Made by a program: the position numbers and the translations under genes. From positions 1 through 15,001 of the forward strand of contig CAXBID010000070.1 in NCBI GenBank assembly GCA_963975495.1: DNA of 15,001 bases. The letters are read 5' to 3'. The notes beneath the pieces were generated by a model, which had not been told where the DNA came from, made no database searches, and was given only the letters and a program-made list of their open reading frames with translations. This stretch comes from CAXBID01 sp963975495 (GTDB taxonomy: Bacteria > Bacteroidota > Bacteroidia > Flavobacteriales > Flavobacteriaceae). This document shows positions 5,813-13,724 of the stretch, piece after piece; the stretch's first letter is position 1, and every line of letters starts with the position of its first letter.

Positions 5813-7309
5813 ATGATGATTTTTAAATACGGAATTAATAAGCTGACGGTAAAAAAGGTAATAGCAATTGCAAATGGCAATATGGAAGCTATTTTAACAG
5901 AAAAAGCTATTGAAGCAATTAATGATTGTAGAAAAAAAGTAGAAACACTTGCCAATTCCAATACCCCGGTATATGGTATAAATACGGGTTTCGGGCCTTT
6001 GTGCGATGTGCAAATTACCCCAAAGGAAACTAACAAATTACAGCATAATTTGTTAATAACACATGCAGTGGGTGTTGGGAACCCTATTGATAAAATGCTA
6101 TCAAAAATTATGATGATTTGTAAAGTACATGCTTTAAGTCAGGGGTTTTCAGGGATTCGCTTAAAAGTTATTGAGCGCATTATCTATTTTATAGAAAACG
6201 ATTTACTTCCTGTTGTGCCAGAGCAGGGGTCTGTCGGAGCTTCGGGCGATTTAGCACCACTGGCGCATTTGTTTTTACCTTTAATAGGCGAGGGTGAGTT
6301 TTTTATAAATGATAGAATAGTTCATGCAAAAAAGGTTTTGGAAAATCATAAACTAACACCAATCACATTAGTCGCTAAAGAGGGACTTGCACTAATTAAT
6401 GGCACGCAGTTTATATTGGCACATACCATTATTGGTTTACAAAAAATGCAATACTTATTGGATTTAGCTGATGTTTCTGGAGCTATGAGTATTGAAGGTT
6501 ACCAAGGCAGTTTTTCACCTTTTAGGGAGGAGCTTCATAAAATTCGTCCTTTTCGAGGCACTATTGAGGTTGCCGAACGTATGTTTATGTTGCTTTATAA
6601 ATCACAGAATGTAGATTCACATGAAAATTGCGGTCGCGTGCAAGATCCGTATTCCATGCGGTGTATCCCACAAGTTCATGGCGCCTCAAGAAATGCCTAT
6701 TACCATTTAAATAAGTTGGCTAAAATTGAAATGAATTCTGTAACAGATAACCCCATCGTGTTAAGTGACACCGAAGCCATTTCTGGGGGGAATTTTCACG
6801 GACAACCTTTGGCTATGGCCTTAGATTACGCATCTATAGCGGCTTCAGAATTAGGTAATATTTCCGATAGAAGGTGTTATTTATTACTTGAAGGAAAGTT
6901 CGGTTTACCAAGATTACTAACAACAGGAGGTGGGTTGAATTCTGGCTTTATGATACCGCAATACACCACCGCAGCTCTAGTTACCGAAAATAAATCGTTG
7001 TGCTTTCCACCATCAGCAGATAGTATTCCGACATCTTTAGGTCAAGAGGACCATGTATCGATGGGAAGTATTTCAGGACGAAAATTCAATCAAATTTTAG
7101 GAAATCTTGAAAAAATATTAGCCATCGAATTAATGTATGCCGCACAAGCCTTAGAATTTAGAAGACCCAATACATTTTCAGATATTATTGAAAAAAACTT
7201 TAAAATCATCAGAAAAAAAGTGCCAAAACTAGAAGAGGACAGACTTTTAAAAGATGATATTAATAATATGATTAAATTGGTTAAAACCCAAGCTTTCAAT
7301 TTAAAGTAA
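5813..7309 (+). CDS. hutH: Histidine ammonia-lyase
   Basis: First enzyme of histidine degradation: L-histidine to trans-urocanate plus ammonia, cytosolic, normally a homotetramer. It has 498 residues, the usual family length. The Ala-Ser-Gly triad that cyclises into the MIO electrophile is at residues 143-145 (GSVGASGDLAPLAH). The conserved 'VYGINTGFG' with the catalytic Tyr is near residue 54, and the later 'GNFHGQPLA' and 'SADSIPTSLGQEDHVSMG' motifs are intact. Two ATG codons (5813, 5816) and an upstream TTG (5810) are possible starts; 5813 is chosen because ATG is preferred. hutU begins 5 nt after the stop, so the two are cotranscribed. Nothing looks degraded although the adjacent regulator is broken. 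Confidence 0.97.
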   Translation: MMIFKYGINKLTVKKVIAIANGNMEAILTEKAIEAINDCRKKVETLANSNTPVYGINTGFGPLCDVQITPKETNKLQHNLLITHAVGVGNPIDKMLSKIMMICKVHALSQGFSGIRLKVIERIIYFIENDLLPVVPEQGSVGASGDLAPLAHLFLPLIGEGEFFINDRIVHAKKVLENHKLTPITLVAKEGLALINGTQFILAHTIIGLQKMQYLLDLADVSGAMSIEGYQGSFSPFREELHKIRPFRGTIEVAERMFMLLYKSQNVDSHENCGRVQDPYSMRCIPQVHGASRNAYYHLNKLAKIEMNSVTDNPIVLSDTEAISGGNFHGQPLAMALDYASIAASELGNISDRRCYLLLEGKFGLPRLLTTGGGLNSGFMIPQYTTAALVTENKSLCFPPSADSIPTSLGQEDHVSMGSISGRKFNQILGNLEKILAIELMYAAQALEFRRPNTFSDIIEKNFKIIRKKVPKLEEDRLLKDDINNMIKLVKTQAFNLK

Positions 7310-7314
7310 AGAGA

Positions 7315-9315
7315 ATGATGAGGTTTAAAGAACAGGTATTACAAGGTATTCCAAATACATTACCAATTAAAAAGGACTATCCAAAACATGCAAATAGGGC
7401 ACCAAAACGGAAAGATATTTTATCTGTGGAAGAAAAGCAATTAGCTATTAGAAATGCTTTACGCTATTTTCCAAAAGAATGGCACCAAGAATTAGCCACT
7501 GAATTTGCATCAGAATTGAAAGAATTTGGTAGAATTTATATGTATAGATTCAAGCCAGATTATAAAATACATGCGCGATCCATTTCAGAATACCCAGCAA
7601 AGTCATCCCAAGCTGCTGCTATTATGCTCATGATTCAGAATAATTTAGATCCCAATGTGGCACAACACCCAGAAGAATTAATAACTTATGGTGGTAATGG
7701 TGCTGTTTTTCAAAATTGGGCACAATACCTGTTGGTCATGCACTATTTAGCAACTATGACTGATGAGCAAACGTTGCATTTGTATTCTGGTCATCCAATG
7801 GGTTTGTTTCCTTCTTCAAAAGAAGCCCCAAGAGTTGTTGTTACTAACGGTATGATGATTCCTAATTATTCAAAACCAGACGATTGGGAGAAGTTTAATG
7901 CTTTAGGGGTTACCCAATACGGACAAATGACGGCAGGTTCGTTTATGTATATCGGTCCACAAGGCATAGTGCATGGTACTACCATTACAGTTATGAATGC
8001 GTTCCGTAAAATACTGCCAAAAGGAGATAATCCAAGTGGAAAAATATTTTTAACAGCTGGGTTAGGCGGTATGAGTGGCGCACAACCTAAAGCTGGAAAT
8101 ATTGCAGGATGTATAACGGTTTGCGCTGAGATAAATGCGAAAGCAGCGACAAAACGATATAAACAAGGTTGGGTAGATGTTTTGATTGATACTATTGAAG
8201 AATTAATACTTAGAGTGAAGCAAGCACAAGCATCAAAAGAAATTGTTTCAATGGCTTACATTGGTAATGTGGTTGACGTTTGGGAACGTTTTTATGAAGA
8301 AAATATATTTATAGATGTAGGATCTGACCAAACCTCATTGCATATTCCATGGACAGGTGGGTATTATCCTGTTGGGATTTCCTATGAAGAATCGAATCGG
8401 TTAATTCGTGAAGAACCAGAATTATTCAAGCAGAAAGTTCAAGAATCCTTAAAAAGACATGTGTCGGCGATTAATAATCATACAAAAAAGGGAACTTACT
8501 TCTTTGATTATGGAAATGCATTTCTATTGGAATCTTCAAGGGCGGGAGCGGATGTTATGGCAGAAAATGGGATTGATTTTAAGTATTCATCTTACGTTCA
8601 AGATATTTTGGGACCTATGTGTTTCGATTACGGTTTTGGCCCTTTTCGTTGGGTTTGTACCTCAGGAAAACCTGAAGATTTAGACGCAACCGACGAGATA
8701 GCGGCAAAAGTGCTTCAAGAGATTTTGCTAAATGCACCAGATGAAATTAAATTGCAACTTCAGGATAACATGACTTGGATTGAAGAAGCCAAAAAGAACA
8801 AGATGGTTGTGGGTTCGCAAGCACGAATTTTGTACGCTGATGCTGAAGGACGTTCAAAAATAGCGGAAGCATTTAACAATGCGATTGCTAAAGGCGAAAT
8901 AGGACCTGTAGTTTTAGGACGAGACCATCACGATGTAAGTGGAACAGATTCGCCCTACAGAGAAACATCCAATATTTATGATGGCAGTAAATTTACTGCA
9001 GATATGGCCATTCACAATGTAATAGGAGATAGTTTTAGAGGCGCTACTTGGGTATCCATTCATAATGGCGGTGGTGTTGGCTGGGGAGAGGTTATAAATG
9101 GCGGATTTGGTATGTTCTTAGATGGCACAAAAGAAGCCGAAAGACGATTAAAAAGTATGCTTTTTTATGATGTGAATAATGGAATCGCTCGCCGAAGTTG
9201 GGCTAGAAATAATGAAGCTATATTTGCAATAAAGCGTGAAATGGCGCGAACACCAAATTTAAAAGTGACTTTACCTAATTTAGTTGAAGACGATATTTTT
9301 AATAATCTATTTTAA
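7315..9315 (+). CDS. hutU: Urocanate hydratase (long class)
   Basis: Second enzyme: hydration of urocanate to 4-imidazolone-5-propionate, using tightly bound NAD+ as electrophile. It has 666 residues, about 110 more than the Pseudomonas-type enzyme (557) and close to the length of animal urocanase. Seen: 'YGGNGAVFQNWAQ' (125-137), the glycine-rich NAD-binding segment GLGGMSGAQ (249-257), 'GPMCFDYGFGPFRWVCTSG' (433-451) with the conserved active-site Cys region, 'GSQARILY' (500-507) in place of the classical QGLPARICW signature, and 'GRDHHD' and 'HNGGGVGWG' near the C-terminus. A second ATG at 7318 is an equally possible start. The stop overlaps the hutI start by 1 nt (TAATG), indicating translational coupling. 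Confidence 0.97.
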   Translation: MMRFKEQVLQGIPNTLPIKKDYPKHANRAPKRKDILSVEEKQLAIRNALRYFPKEWHQELATEFASELKEFGRIYMYRFKPDYKIHARSISEYPAKSSQAAAIMLMIQNNLDPNVAQHPEELITYGGNGAVFQNWAQYLLVMHYLATMTDEQTLHLYSGHPMGLFPSSKEAPRVVVTNGMMIPNYSKPDDWEKFNALGVTQYGQMTAGSFMYIGPQGIVHGTTITVMNAFRKILPKGDNPSGKIFLTAGLGGMSGAQPKAGNIAGCITVCAEINAKAATKRYKQGWVDVLIDTIEELILRVKQAQASKEIVSMAYIGNVVDVWERFYEENIFIDVGSDQTSLHIPWTGGYYPVGISYEESNRLIREEPELFKQKVQESLKRHVSAINNHTKKGTYFFDYGNAFLLESSRAGADVMAENGIDFKYSSYVQDILGPMCFDYGFGPFRWVCTSGKPEDLDATDEIAAKVLQEILLNAPDEIKLQLQDNMTWIEEAKKNKMVVGSQARILYADAEGRSKIAEAFNNAIAKGEIGPVVLGRDHHDVSGTDSPYRETSNIYDGSKFTADMAIHNVIGDSFRGATWVSIHNGGGVGWGEVINGGFGMFLDGTKEAERRLKSMLFYDVNNGIARRSWARNNEAIFAIKREMARTPNLKVTLPNLVEDDIFNNLF

Positions 9316-10550
9316 TGGCAACACTATTTAAAAATATAAAAGAATTAATTCAAGTTAGAACAGAACCGATTTCATTCGTTTCAGGAAAAGAGATGGGTGT
9401 TTTGCCAACCATCAAAAATGCGTTTTTAGTTGTTGAAAACGGACTCATTACTGATTTTGGAGAGATGGATACATGTCCTCAATCTAATTTCTCAGAAGTT
9501 ATTGATGCCACGGGAAAAATGATATTACCAGCTTGGTGCGATTCCCATACGCACTTAGTTTATGCAGGAAACCGAGAAAGTGAATTCATAGATAGAATTA
9601 AGGGTTTCTCATATCAAGAAATAGCCAATAAAGGTGGCGGTATTTTAAACTCTGCTAAAAAACTCCAAGACACTTCGGAAGACGATTTATACCAACAAAG
9701 TAAAGTCCGTTTAGCAGAAATCATGCAATTAGGAACTGGTGCAGTAGAAATAAAATCGGGTTACGGATTAACAACAGACGCTGAATTAAAAATGTTTCGC
9801 GTCATTAAAAGATTAAAAGAAAACTATCCCATAGAAATTAAAGCCACATTTTTAGGGGCGCATGCCATTCCAGAAAGCTATAAGAATAATAAAAGCGACT
9901 ATATTCAATTCGTAATTAACGAAGTATTGCCTAAAGTAGCCCAAGAAAACTTGGCAGAATATATTGATGTATTTTGCGAAACCGGTTATTTTTCGGTTGG
10001 AGACACTGAGTTGATTCTCGAAGCAGGAAAAAACTATGGATTAATTCCTAAAATACACGTCAATCAATTTACAGCCATTGGCGGTGTGCAAGCAGGCGTA
10101 AAACATCAGGCACTATCGGTAGATCATTTAGAGGAAATGCGCAATGAAGATATTGATATTTTAAAAAACACCAACACCATGCCTGTGGCTTTACCGGGTT
10201 GTTCTTTCTTTTTGAATATTCCCTACACACCCGCACGAAAAATGATTGATGCAGGTTTGCCATTAGCTTTGGCAACCGATTTTAACCCAGGGTCGTCACC
10301 GTCAGGAAACATGAATTTTGTGGTTTCTACGGCATGTATAAAAATGAAAATGACGCCCGAAGAAGCCATTAATGCAGCAACCATAAATGGCGCGTATGCT
10401 ATGGGTTTAGAAAAGCAGGTGGGCACTATTACGGTGGGCAAACAAGCCAATTTAGTCCTCACAAAACCTATTAATTCTTATGGTTTTATACCCTATTCAT
10501 TTGGCGATAATCAAATCGAAAACGTATTTATAAAAGGTGTCAAAATTTAA
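9315..10550 (+). CDS. hutI: Imidazolonepropionase
   Basis: Third enzyme: hydrolysis of 4-imidazolone-5-propionate to N-formimidoyl-L-glutamate, a metal-dependent amidohydrolase in the cytosol. It has 411 residues, as usual for the family. Metal-site residues are visible as HTH (78-80), His248 in 'HVNQF' and Asp322 in 'ATDFNPGSSP'; 'GAHA' (His183) and His271 in 'DHLEE' are further conserved active-site positions. It overlaps hutU by 1 nt. No hairpin terminator follows, and the next gene is tail-to-tail only 4 nt away. No formimidoylglutamate-degrading enzyme follows in the window, so that step must be encoded elsewhere. Confidence 0.97.
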   Translation: MATLFKNIKELIQVRTEPISFVSGKEMGVLPTIKNAFLVVENGLITDFGEMDTCPQSNFSEVIDATGKMILPAWCDSHTHLVYAGNRESEFIDRIKGFSYQEIANKGGGILNSAKKLQDTSEDDLYQQSKVRLAEIMQLGTGAVEIKSGYGLTTDAELKMFRVIKRLKENYPIEIKATFLGAHAIPESYKNNKSDYIQFVINEVLPKVAQENLAEYIDVFCETGYFSVGDTELILEAGKNYGLIPKIHVNQFTAIGGVQAGVKHQALSVDHLEEMRNEDIDILKNTNTMPVALPGCSFFLNIPYTPARKMIDAGLPLALATDFNPGSSPSGNMNFVVSTACIKMKMTPEEAINAATINGAYAMGLEKQVGTITVGKQANLVLTKPINSYGFIPYSFGDNQIENVFIKGVKI

Positions 10551-10554
10551 GAGG

Positions 10555-10737
10555 TTAATCTTTTTTATGTTCTTGTTCAGTATGATTTTGATTTCCATTA
10601 ATCATTTTATCTTCGTCATACATTGCATTGGACATTCCAAGCATAACTGCTGTAATTATTAATATAATTTTTCTTTTTATCCAATTAAGGATTTGTTTGG
10701 ATTTCTCCAAATGTGTTTTATTCTTTTGTTTATACAT
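10555..10737 (-). CDS. Small single-span membrane protein, unknown function
   Basis: A 60-residue frame with a basic N-terminal part (MYKQKNKTHLEKSKQILNW), one hydrophobic span (about residues 24-40, 'IILIITAVMLGMSNAMY') and a polar, acidic then lysine-ending tail (EQEHKKD). The topology suggests one helix in the inner membrane with the basic side in the cytosol. Its stop is 4 nt from the hutI stop, so the genes converge. The ATG start and orderly composition favour a real gene. No family is recognised, and it could be a chance frame. Confidence 0.5.
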   Translation of the reverse strand: MYKQKNKTHLEKSKQILNWIKRKIILIITAVMLGMSNAMYDEDKMINGNQNHTEQEHKKD

Positions 10738-10819
10738 TTTAGTAATGATAAATGATTAGACATTTGTTTTATCATTTTATGCAGTTAAGTGCATATGCGC
10801 ATAGAAAGTAAAATCAGTT

Positions 10820-11185
10820 CTAGGCTATGTATAAACTTGAATATTGGTTACTAGATGTGATTATTTTATTCAAAAAAACGTGTTGAACTATCATTAAGTT
10901 TATCATCTGATAAAGTTCAGTTCGTAATTTTAAAATAGTTTTAGTTTGAGTACTATAAACATCTCGTAAATTGAGATATTTAATTGGTGAAATAAATACT
11001 TTTCCTGAAAGGATTTTTTCTCCGTAAACATATAATTCCGAATACTTATTGCTAAATTGATTTCTAGTATTGATGTATGGGGCTTGATAATACTTTGAAG
11101 AATTTATTTGAGAATATAAAGAACATTCATTAACCGTCAGACCGAAAATCAGAAGGAAGGAAATCAGATATTTTATATATTTCAT
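10820..11185 (-). CDS. Small secreted protein, unknown function
   Basis: A 121-residue frame starting at the ATG at 11185 with a convincing signal peptide (MKYIKYLISFLLIFGLTVNE, ending near LYSQ, cleavage about residue 26). The mature part is short and rich in Tyr, Asn and Ser, with no recognised domain. The C-terminus 'SSNQYSSLYIA' gives no clue. It lies on the minus strand after an attC-like palindrome and beside repeat copy 2, like other accessory genes of the window. The signal peptide is the main reason to believe it. Confidence 0.5.
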   Translation of the reverse strand: MKYIKYLISFLLIFGLTVNECSLYSQINSSKYYQAPYINTRNQFSNKYSELYVYGEKILSGKVFISPIKYLNLRDVYSTQTKTILKLRTELYQMINLMIVQHVFLNKIITSSNQYSSLYIA

Positions 11186-11224
11186 CAATCTATTTAGTTC
11201 AAATTATCAAAGCTTATCATATGT

Positions 11225-11277
11225 TGCATAACTCAGGGATATGAAATCGTTTTAATGTTTTATGCACGACCTTAAAC
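11225..11277. other. attC-like palindrome ending CTTAAACGAA
   Basis: Inner arms TGCATAA (11225-11231) and TTATGCA (11260-11266) are perfectly complementary, and CTTAAAC (11271-11277) follows 4 nt later. The expected matching outer box on the left is poor (CTTATCA near 11213-11219). The right edge is the same as in the site at 5161-5215 and continues into repeat copy 2. Confidence 0.25.
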
Positions 11278-11530
11278 GAATGTAACTGAAAATTTTCGCA
11301 AATTCAAGTTTCAGCCAAAACAAAAAACCAGTTTACTATATGTTCGCTTTACATAAATTATGAGATTTCTCCTATCGTCGAAATGACTAAAAGAAAAGAG
11401 TGTTGTCATGTCGAAATGAGGAACGATTGAGACATCACATAAAAAGTGAATAAATTTTGAATATCACTTTGCGCCTTAGCGCCTTTGCGAGACAATCTTA
11501 ACTTCCTCAAATTCCCAATCCGTTCCAAAA
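11268..11530. repeat. Dispersed ~260-bp repeat, copy 2 (right of the hut operon)
   Basis: Same order as copy 1, with an exact 64-bp match (11330-11393), and a second exact block of 43 bp shared with copy 3 (11404-11446 = 12314-12356). It contains opposed halves TCGAAATGAC (11378-11387) and GTCATGTCGA (11405-11414), pairing at 9 of 10 bases. A 'TTTGCGCCTTAGCGCCTTTGCGAGAC' type stretch, known as a dispersed repeat in many bacteria, follows. The last 29 bp (11502-11530) match the M48 gene end at 28 of 29 positions. It fills most of the gap between the small secreted protein and the DUF6796-like gene. Confidence 0.85.
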
Positions 11531-11549
11531 ACGCACCCATCTGCCAAGG

Positions 11550-12203
11550 TTATTTTTTTATTTTCCAAAGTGCTACAGTAGATGCAGAAAAAAATAGAAC
11601 TAAAAGTAAATTTAAGTAACCACCATCAATAATAATCCAAAGATGATTAGGTAAATTTTGAGTAATATTATTTTTCAATAAAAACCAAATGAGAGGAAAA
11701 AATATAATAATCCACCTAGGATATAATGTTTTTCTTTTCCAAACTAGAGAAATAAAGAAATAAGACAAGATTCCAAAAACAGGATAAACTAAAAATCTAA
11801 TAGCATTGTTAGTTTCAAAGGCAAGTGATGTAGCTTTTTTTAGATCAATATTATATTCAATAGCTAATTTTGACGAAGTGGCTATAGCTACGAATGCTCC
11901 ATGCACAATACCAAAAGCAATTAAAACACATCCAAAACAAACAATAACGATATATTTTAGTAATGGTTTAACAGGATTGAAGGCATAATAAATCTGGCCT
12001 AAACCTAACATATATAGCCATGTAGAGATTAAAGCTGAAACTCCGCTTGCAACAATTCGAAAATCCGAAGCGTTTCCCATATTCAATTTAATATCTGGAT
12101 TCGTTGGATGATAATAAAACAGCATATCTCCAGCGAATAATACCAAACCACCAAGAATTCCAGATATCCCCATTATTTTTAGCCAAAATTGATTTATTTT
12201 CAT
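11550..12203 (-). CDS. Six-helix membrane protein, DUF6796-like
   Basis: A 217-residue integral membrane protein with about six hydrophobic segments: near residues 9-30, 48-73, 80-108, 134-155, 163-180 and 187-212. Conserved-looking pieces are 'GGLVLFAGDMLFYYHPTNP' at the end of helix 1, 'GLGQIYYAF' after helix 2, and 'GIVHGAFVAIATS' in helix 3. This pattern resembles the DUF6796 family of Bacteroidota, whose function is not known to me. The frame extends 99 nt further upstream, but the ATG at 12203 is chosen because the hydrophobic domain starts there and the extension runs into repeat DNA. It probably sits in the inner membrane. It lies between repeat copies 2 and 3. Confidence 0.75.
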   Translation of the reverse strand: MKINQFWLKIMGISGILGGLVLFAGDMLFYYHPTNPDIKLNMGNASDFRIVASGVSALISTWLYMLGLGQIYYAFNPVKPLLKYIVIVCFGCVLIAFGIVHGAFVAIATSSKLAIEYNIDLKKATSLAFETNNAIRFLVYPVFGILSYFFISLVWKRKTLYPRWIIIFFPLIWFLLKNNITQNLPNHLWIIIDGGYLNLLLVLFFSASTVALWKIKK

Positions 12204-12255
12204 TTGTATACTTTTTTTTGTACAATTTATTAAAAAAACGATTCTCTCAAATTTT

Positions 12256-12288
12256 AGACCTGTCAGGTTTTCAAAACCTGACAGGTCT
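12256..12288. repeat. 33-bp perfect palindrome, copy 2
   Basis: Identical to 3936-3968 except for the centre base (C here). The 16-bp arms match perfectly. It lies 53 bp upstream of the DUF6796-like start, downstream of the M48 gene. On the minus strand it is followed by AAAATTTG, so it lacks a terminator T tract. There are no recognisable MITE ends around this copy. Confidence 0.85.
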
Positions 12289-12313
12289 TTTGCAAAGTAC
12301 AATCATTATTCTT

Positions 12314-12439
12314 TGTCATGTCGAAATGAGGAACGATTGAGACATCACATAAAAAGCAAATAAATTTAGAATATCACTTTGCGTCTTAGCACCTTTGCGA
12401 GACAAACCTACTTCCTCAAATTCCCAATCCGCTCCAAAA
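12314..12439. repeat. Dispersed repeat, copy 3 (overlaps the end of the M48 gene)
   Basis: Starts at the 'TGTCATGTCGAAATGAGG' half; the upstream part present in copies 1 and 2 is absent. It is exact with copy 2 over 12314-12356 and close after that. It runs into the last ten codons of the M48 protease gene (12411-12439, LLERIGNLRK). Only here is the tail part of a full-length gene. Confidence 0.85.
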
Positions 12440-13640
12440 GGGTAGGATGCGAGTAATGCATAAACACATAAGCAGGATGCGGTGTTAAATTACTTAAACT
12501 ATTTTTAGAAAGTTTTTTTAATGAAGTAATTAGCGGTTCGCCTTTATAAGTATTTTTCGCGTAATCATCCGCTTGATATTCAAACTTTCTAGAAAATACA
12601 TTCATAATTAATCCGGTGATTTCAGAAATAGGCGAGTAGAGCAATCCGAAAGCAATCAATCCAATATGAAAACTTGGGATTTCAACACCTAAAGCTTGAG
12701 ATAGTAACGGATTTGAAATAAACAACGATAAAATATAAAGCGTTAACCCCGTTAATAAAATAGAAGCAAATAAATTGAAAATAATATGCTTCTTTTTGTA
12801 ATGCCCCACTTCGTGTGCTAAAACAGCAACTATTTCTTCTTCATTTAAATCGTTAATCAAAGTATCGTAAAGCGTAACCCGTTTTTCACTGCCAAAACCA
12901 GAAAAGTAAGCATTGGCTTTGGTACTTCGTTTAGAGCCATCAATCACAAAAATCTTATCGAGTTTAAAACCAACTGTTTTTGCGTATTCTGAAATTTTAT
13001 CACGTAAACTACCATCTTCTAACGGACTTTGCTTATTGAATAATGGGACAATAAGTTTAGAGTAAAACATATTCATAAATAAGGTAAAAACGGCCACTAA
13101 TCCCCAAGCATACAACCAGAAATATTTTCCTGTAGCCTCATAAAACCAAATGATTAAAGCTAAAATACCACCGCCAACAATAGCCATCATCAACCAACCT
13201 TTAATTTTATCAAGTATAAATGTTTTGACTGTGGTTTTATTAAAGCCAAATTTTTCTTCAATTACAAACGTGCTGTAATAGGAAAAAGGTGTGGTTAAGA
13301 TATCGCTACCAATCAGAATAATCCCAAAGAAAATAAGGGCAATAATTATGGGATTGCTACTATAACTTCTAGCTATATTATCAACAAATTCAAAGCCATC
13401 AAAAAACAGAAAGCCTAATGTTAAAATAATTGAAAAGGTTGAGGTTATAAGTCCAAATTTATAATTAGTCGCTTTATAATTTTGCGATTTTTTGTATTCA
13501 GCTTCATCGTAAACATCCTGTAAATCTTTAGGAAGAGCATCGTTGTAATGTTTAGCGTTTAAAGCATCAAGAATTTTATCAACTATAAAATTGATGATGA
13601 TAATGGCGATTATGATGTAAAATAAACTCTCTGAGTTCAT
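12408..13640 (-). CDS. M48 family (Ste24/CAAX protease 1-like) membrane metalloprotease
   Basis: A 410-residue integral membrane zinc protease. The N-terminal half has several hydrophobic segments typical of the Peptidase_M48_N domain (about residues 5-22, 62-80, 97-115, 150-168, 172-192). The catalytic domain has HEVGH (276-280: two His ligands and catalytic Glu), with the third zinc ligand Glu354 in 'FEYQADDYA'. Two further hydrophobic stretches follow HEVGH. The C-terminus 'YSHPTLLERIGNLRK' is the usual family ending. Likely role: membrane protein quality control or processing, since bacteria lack prenylated CAAX proteins. The ATG at 13640 is preferred over a TTG 9 nt upstream. It starts 84 nt after the methyltransferase gene and may share its transcript. 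Its last codons lie in repeat copy 3. Confidence 0.93.
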   Translation of the reverse strand: MNSESLFYIIIAIIIINFIVDKILDALNAKHYNDALPKDLQDVYDEAEYKKSQNYKATNYKFGLITSTFSIILTLGFLFFDGFEFVDNIARSYSSNPIIIALIFFGIILIGSDILTTPFSYYSTFVIEEKFGFNKTTVKTFILDKIKGWLMMAIVGGGILALIIWFYEATGKYFWLYAWGLVAVFTLFMNMFYSKLIVPLFNKQSPLEDGSLRDKISEYAKTVGFKLDKIFVIDGSKRSTKANAYFSGFGSEKRVTLYDTLINDLNEEEIVAVLAHEVGHYKKKHIIFNLFASILLTGLTLYILSLFISNPLLSQALGVEIPSFHIGLIAFGLLYSPISEITGLIMNVFSRKFEYQADDYAKNTYKGEPLITSLKKLSKNSLSNLTPHPAYVFMHYSHPTLLERIGNLRK

Positions 13641-13724
13641 AAATTCCAATTTTTTAAAATTACAAATTCCAATAGTTCACATTTTTGGAATTTTGTTTTT
13701 GTTATTTGTTTTTTTGAGAAATTT

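Noticed and set aside
5800..6036. A minus-strand frame opposite the start of hutH
   Set aside because: It lies wholly over hutH and its promoter, starts inside a strongly conserved coding region and has no recognisable features.
12104..12340. A 78-codon plus-strand frame
   Set aside because: It crosses the start of the DUF6796-like gene, the 33-bp palindrome and repeat copy 3; it is a shadow frame.
3936..12439. Palindromes and repeats as a possible CRISPR array
   Set aside because: Copies are few, kilobases apart, differ in length and have no regular spacers; no cas genes are present.
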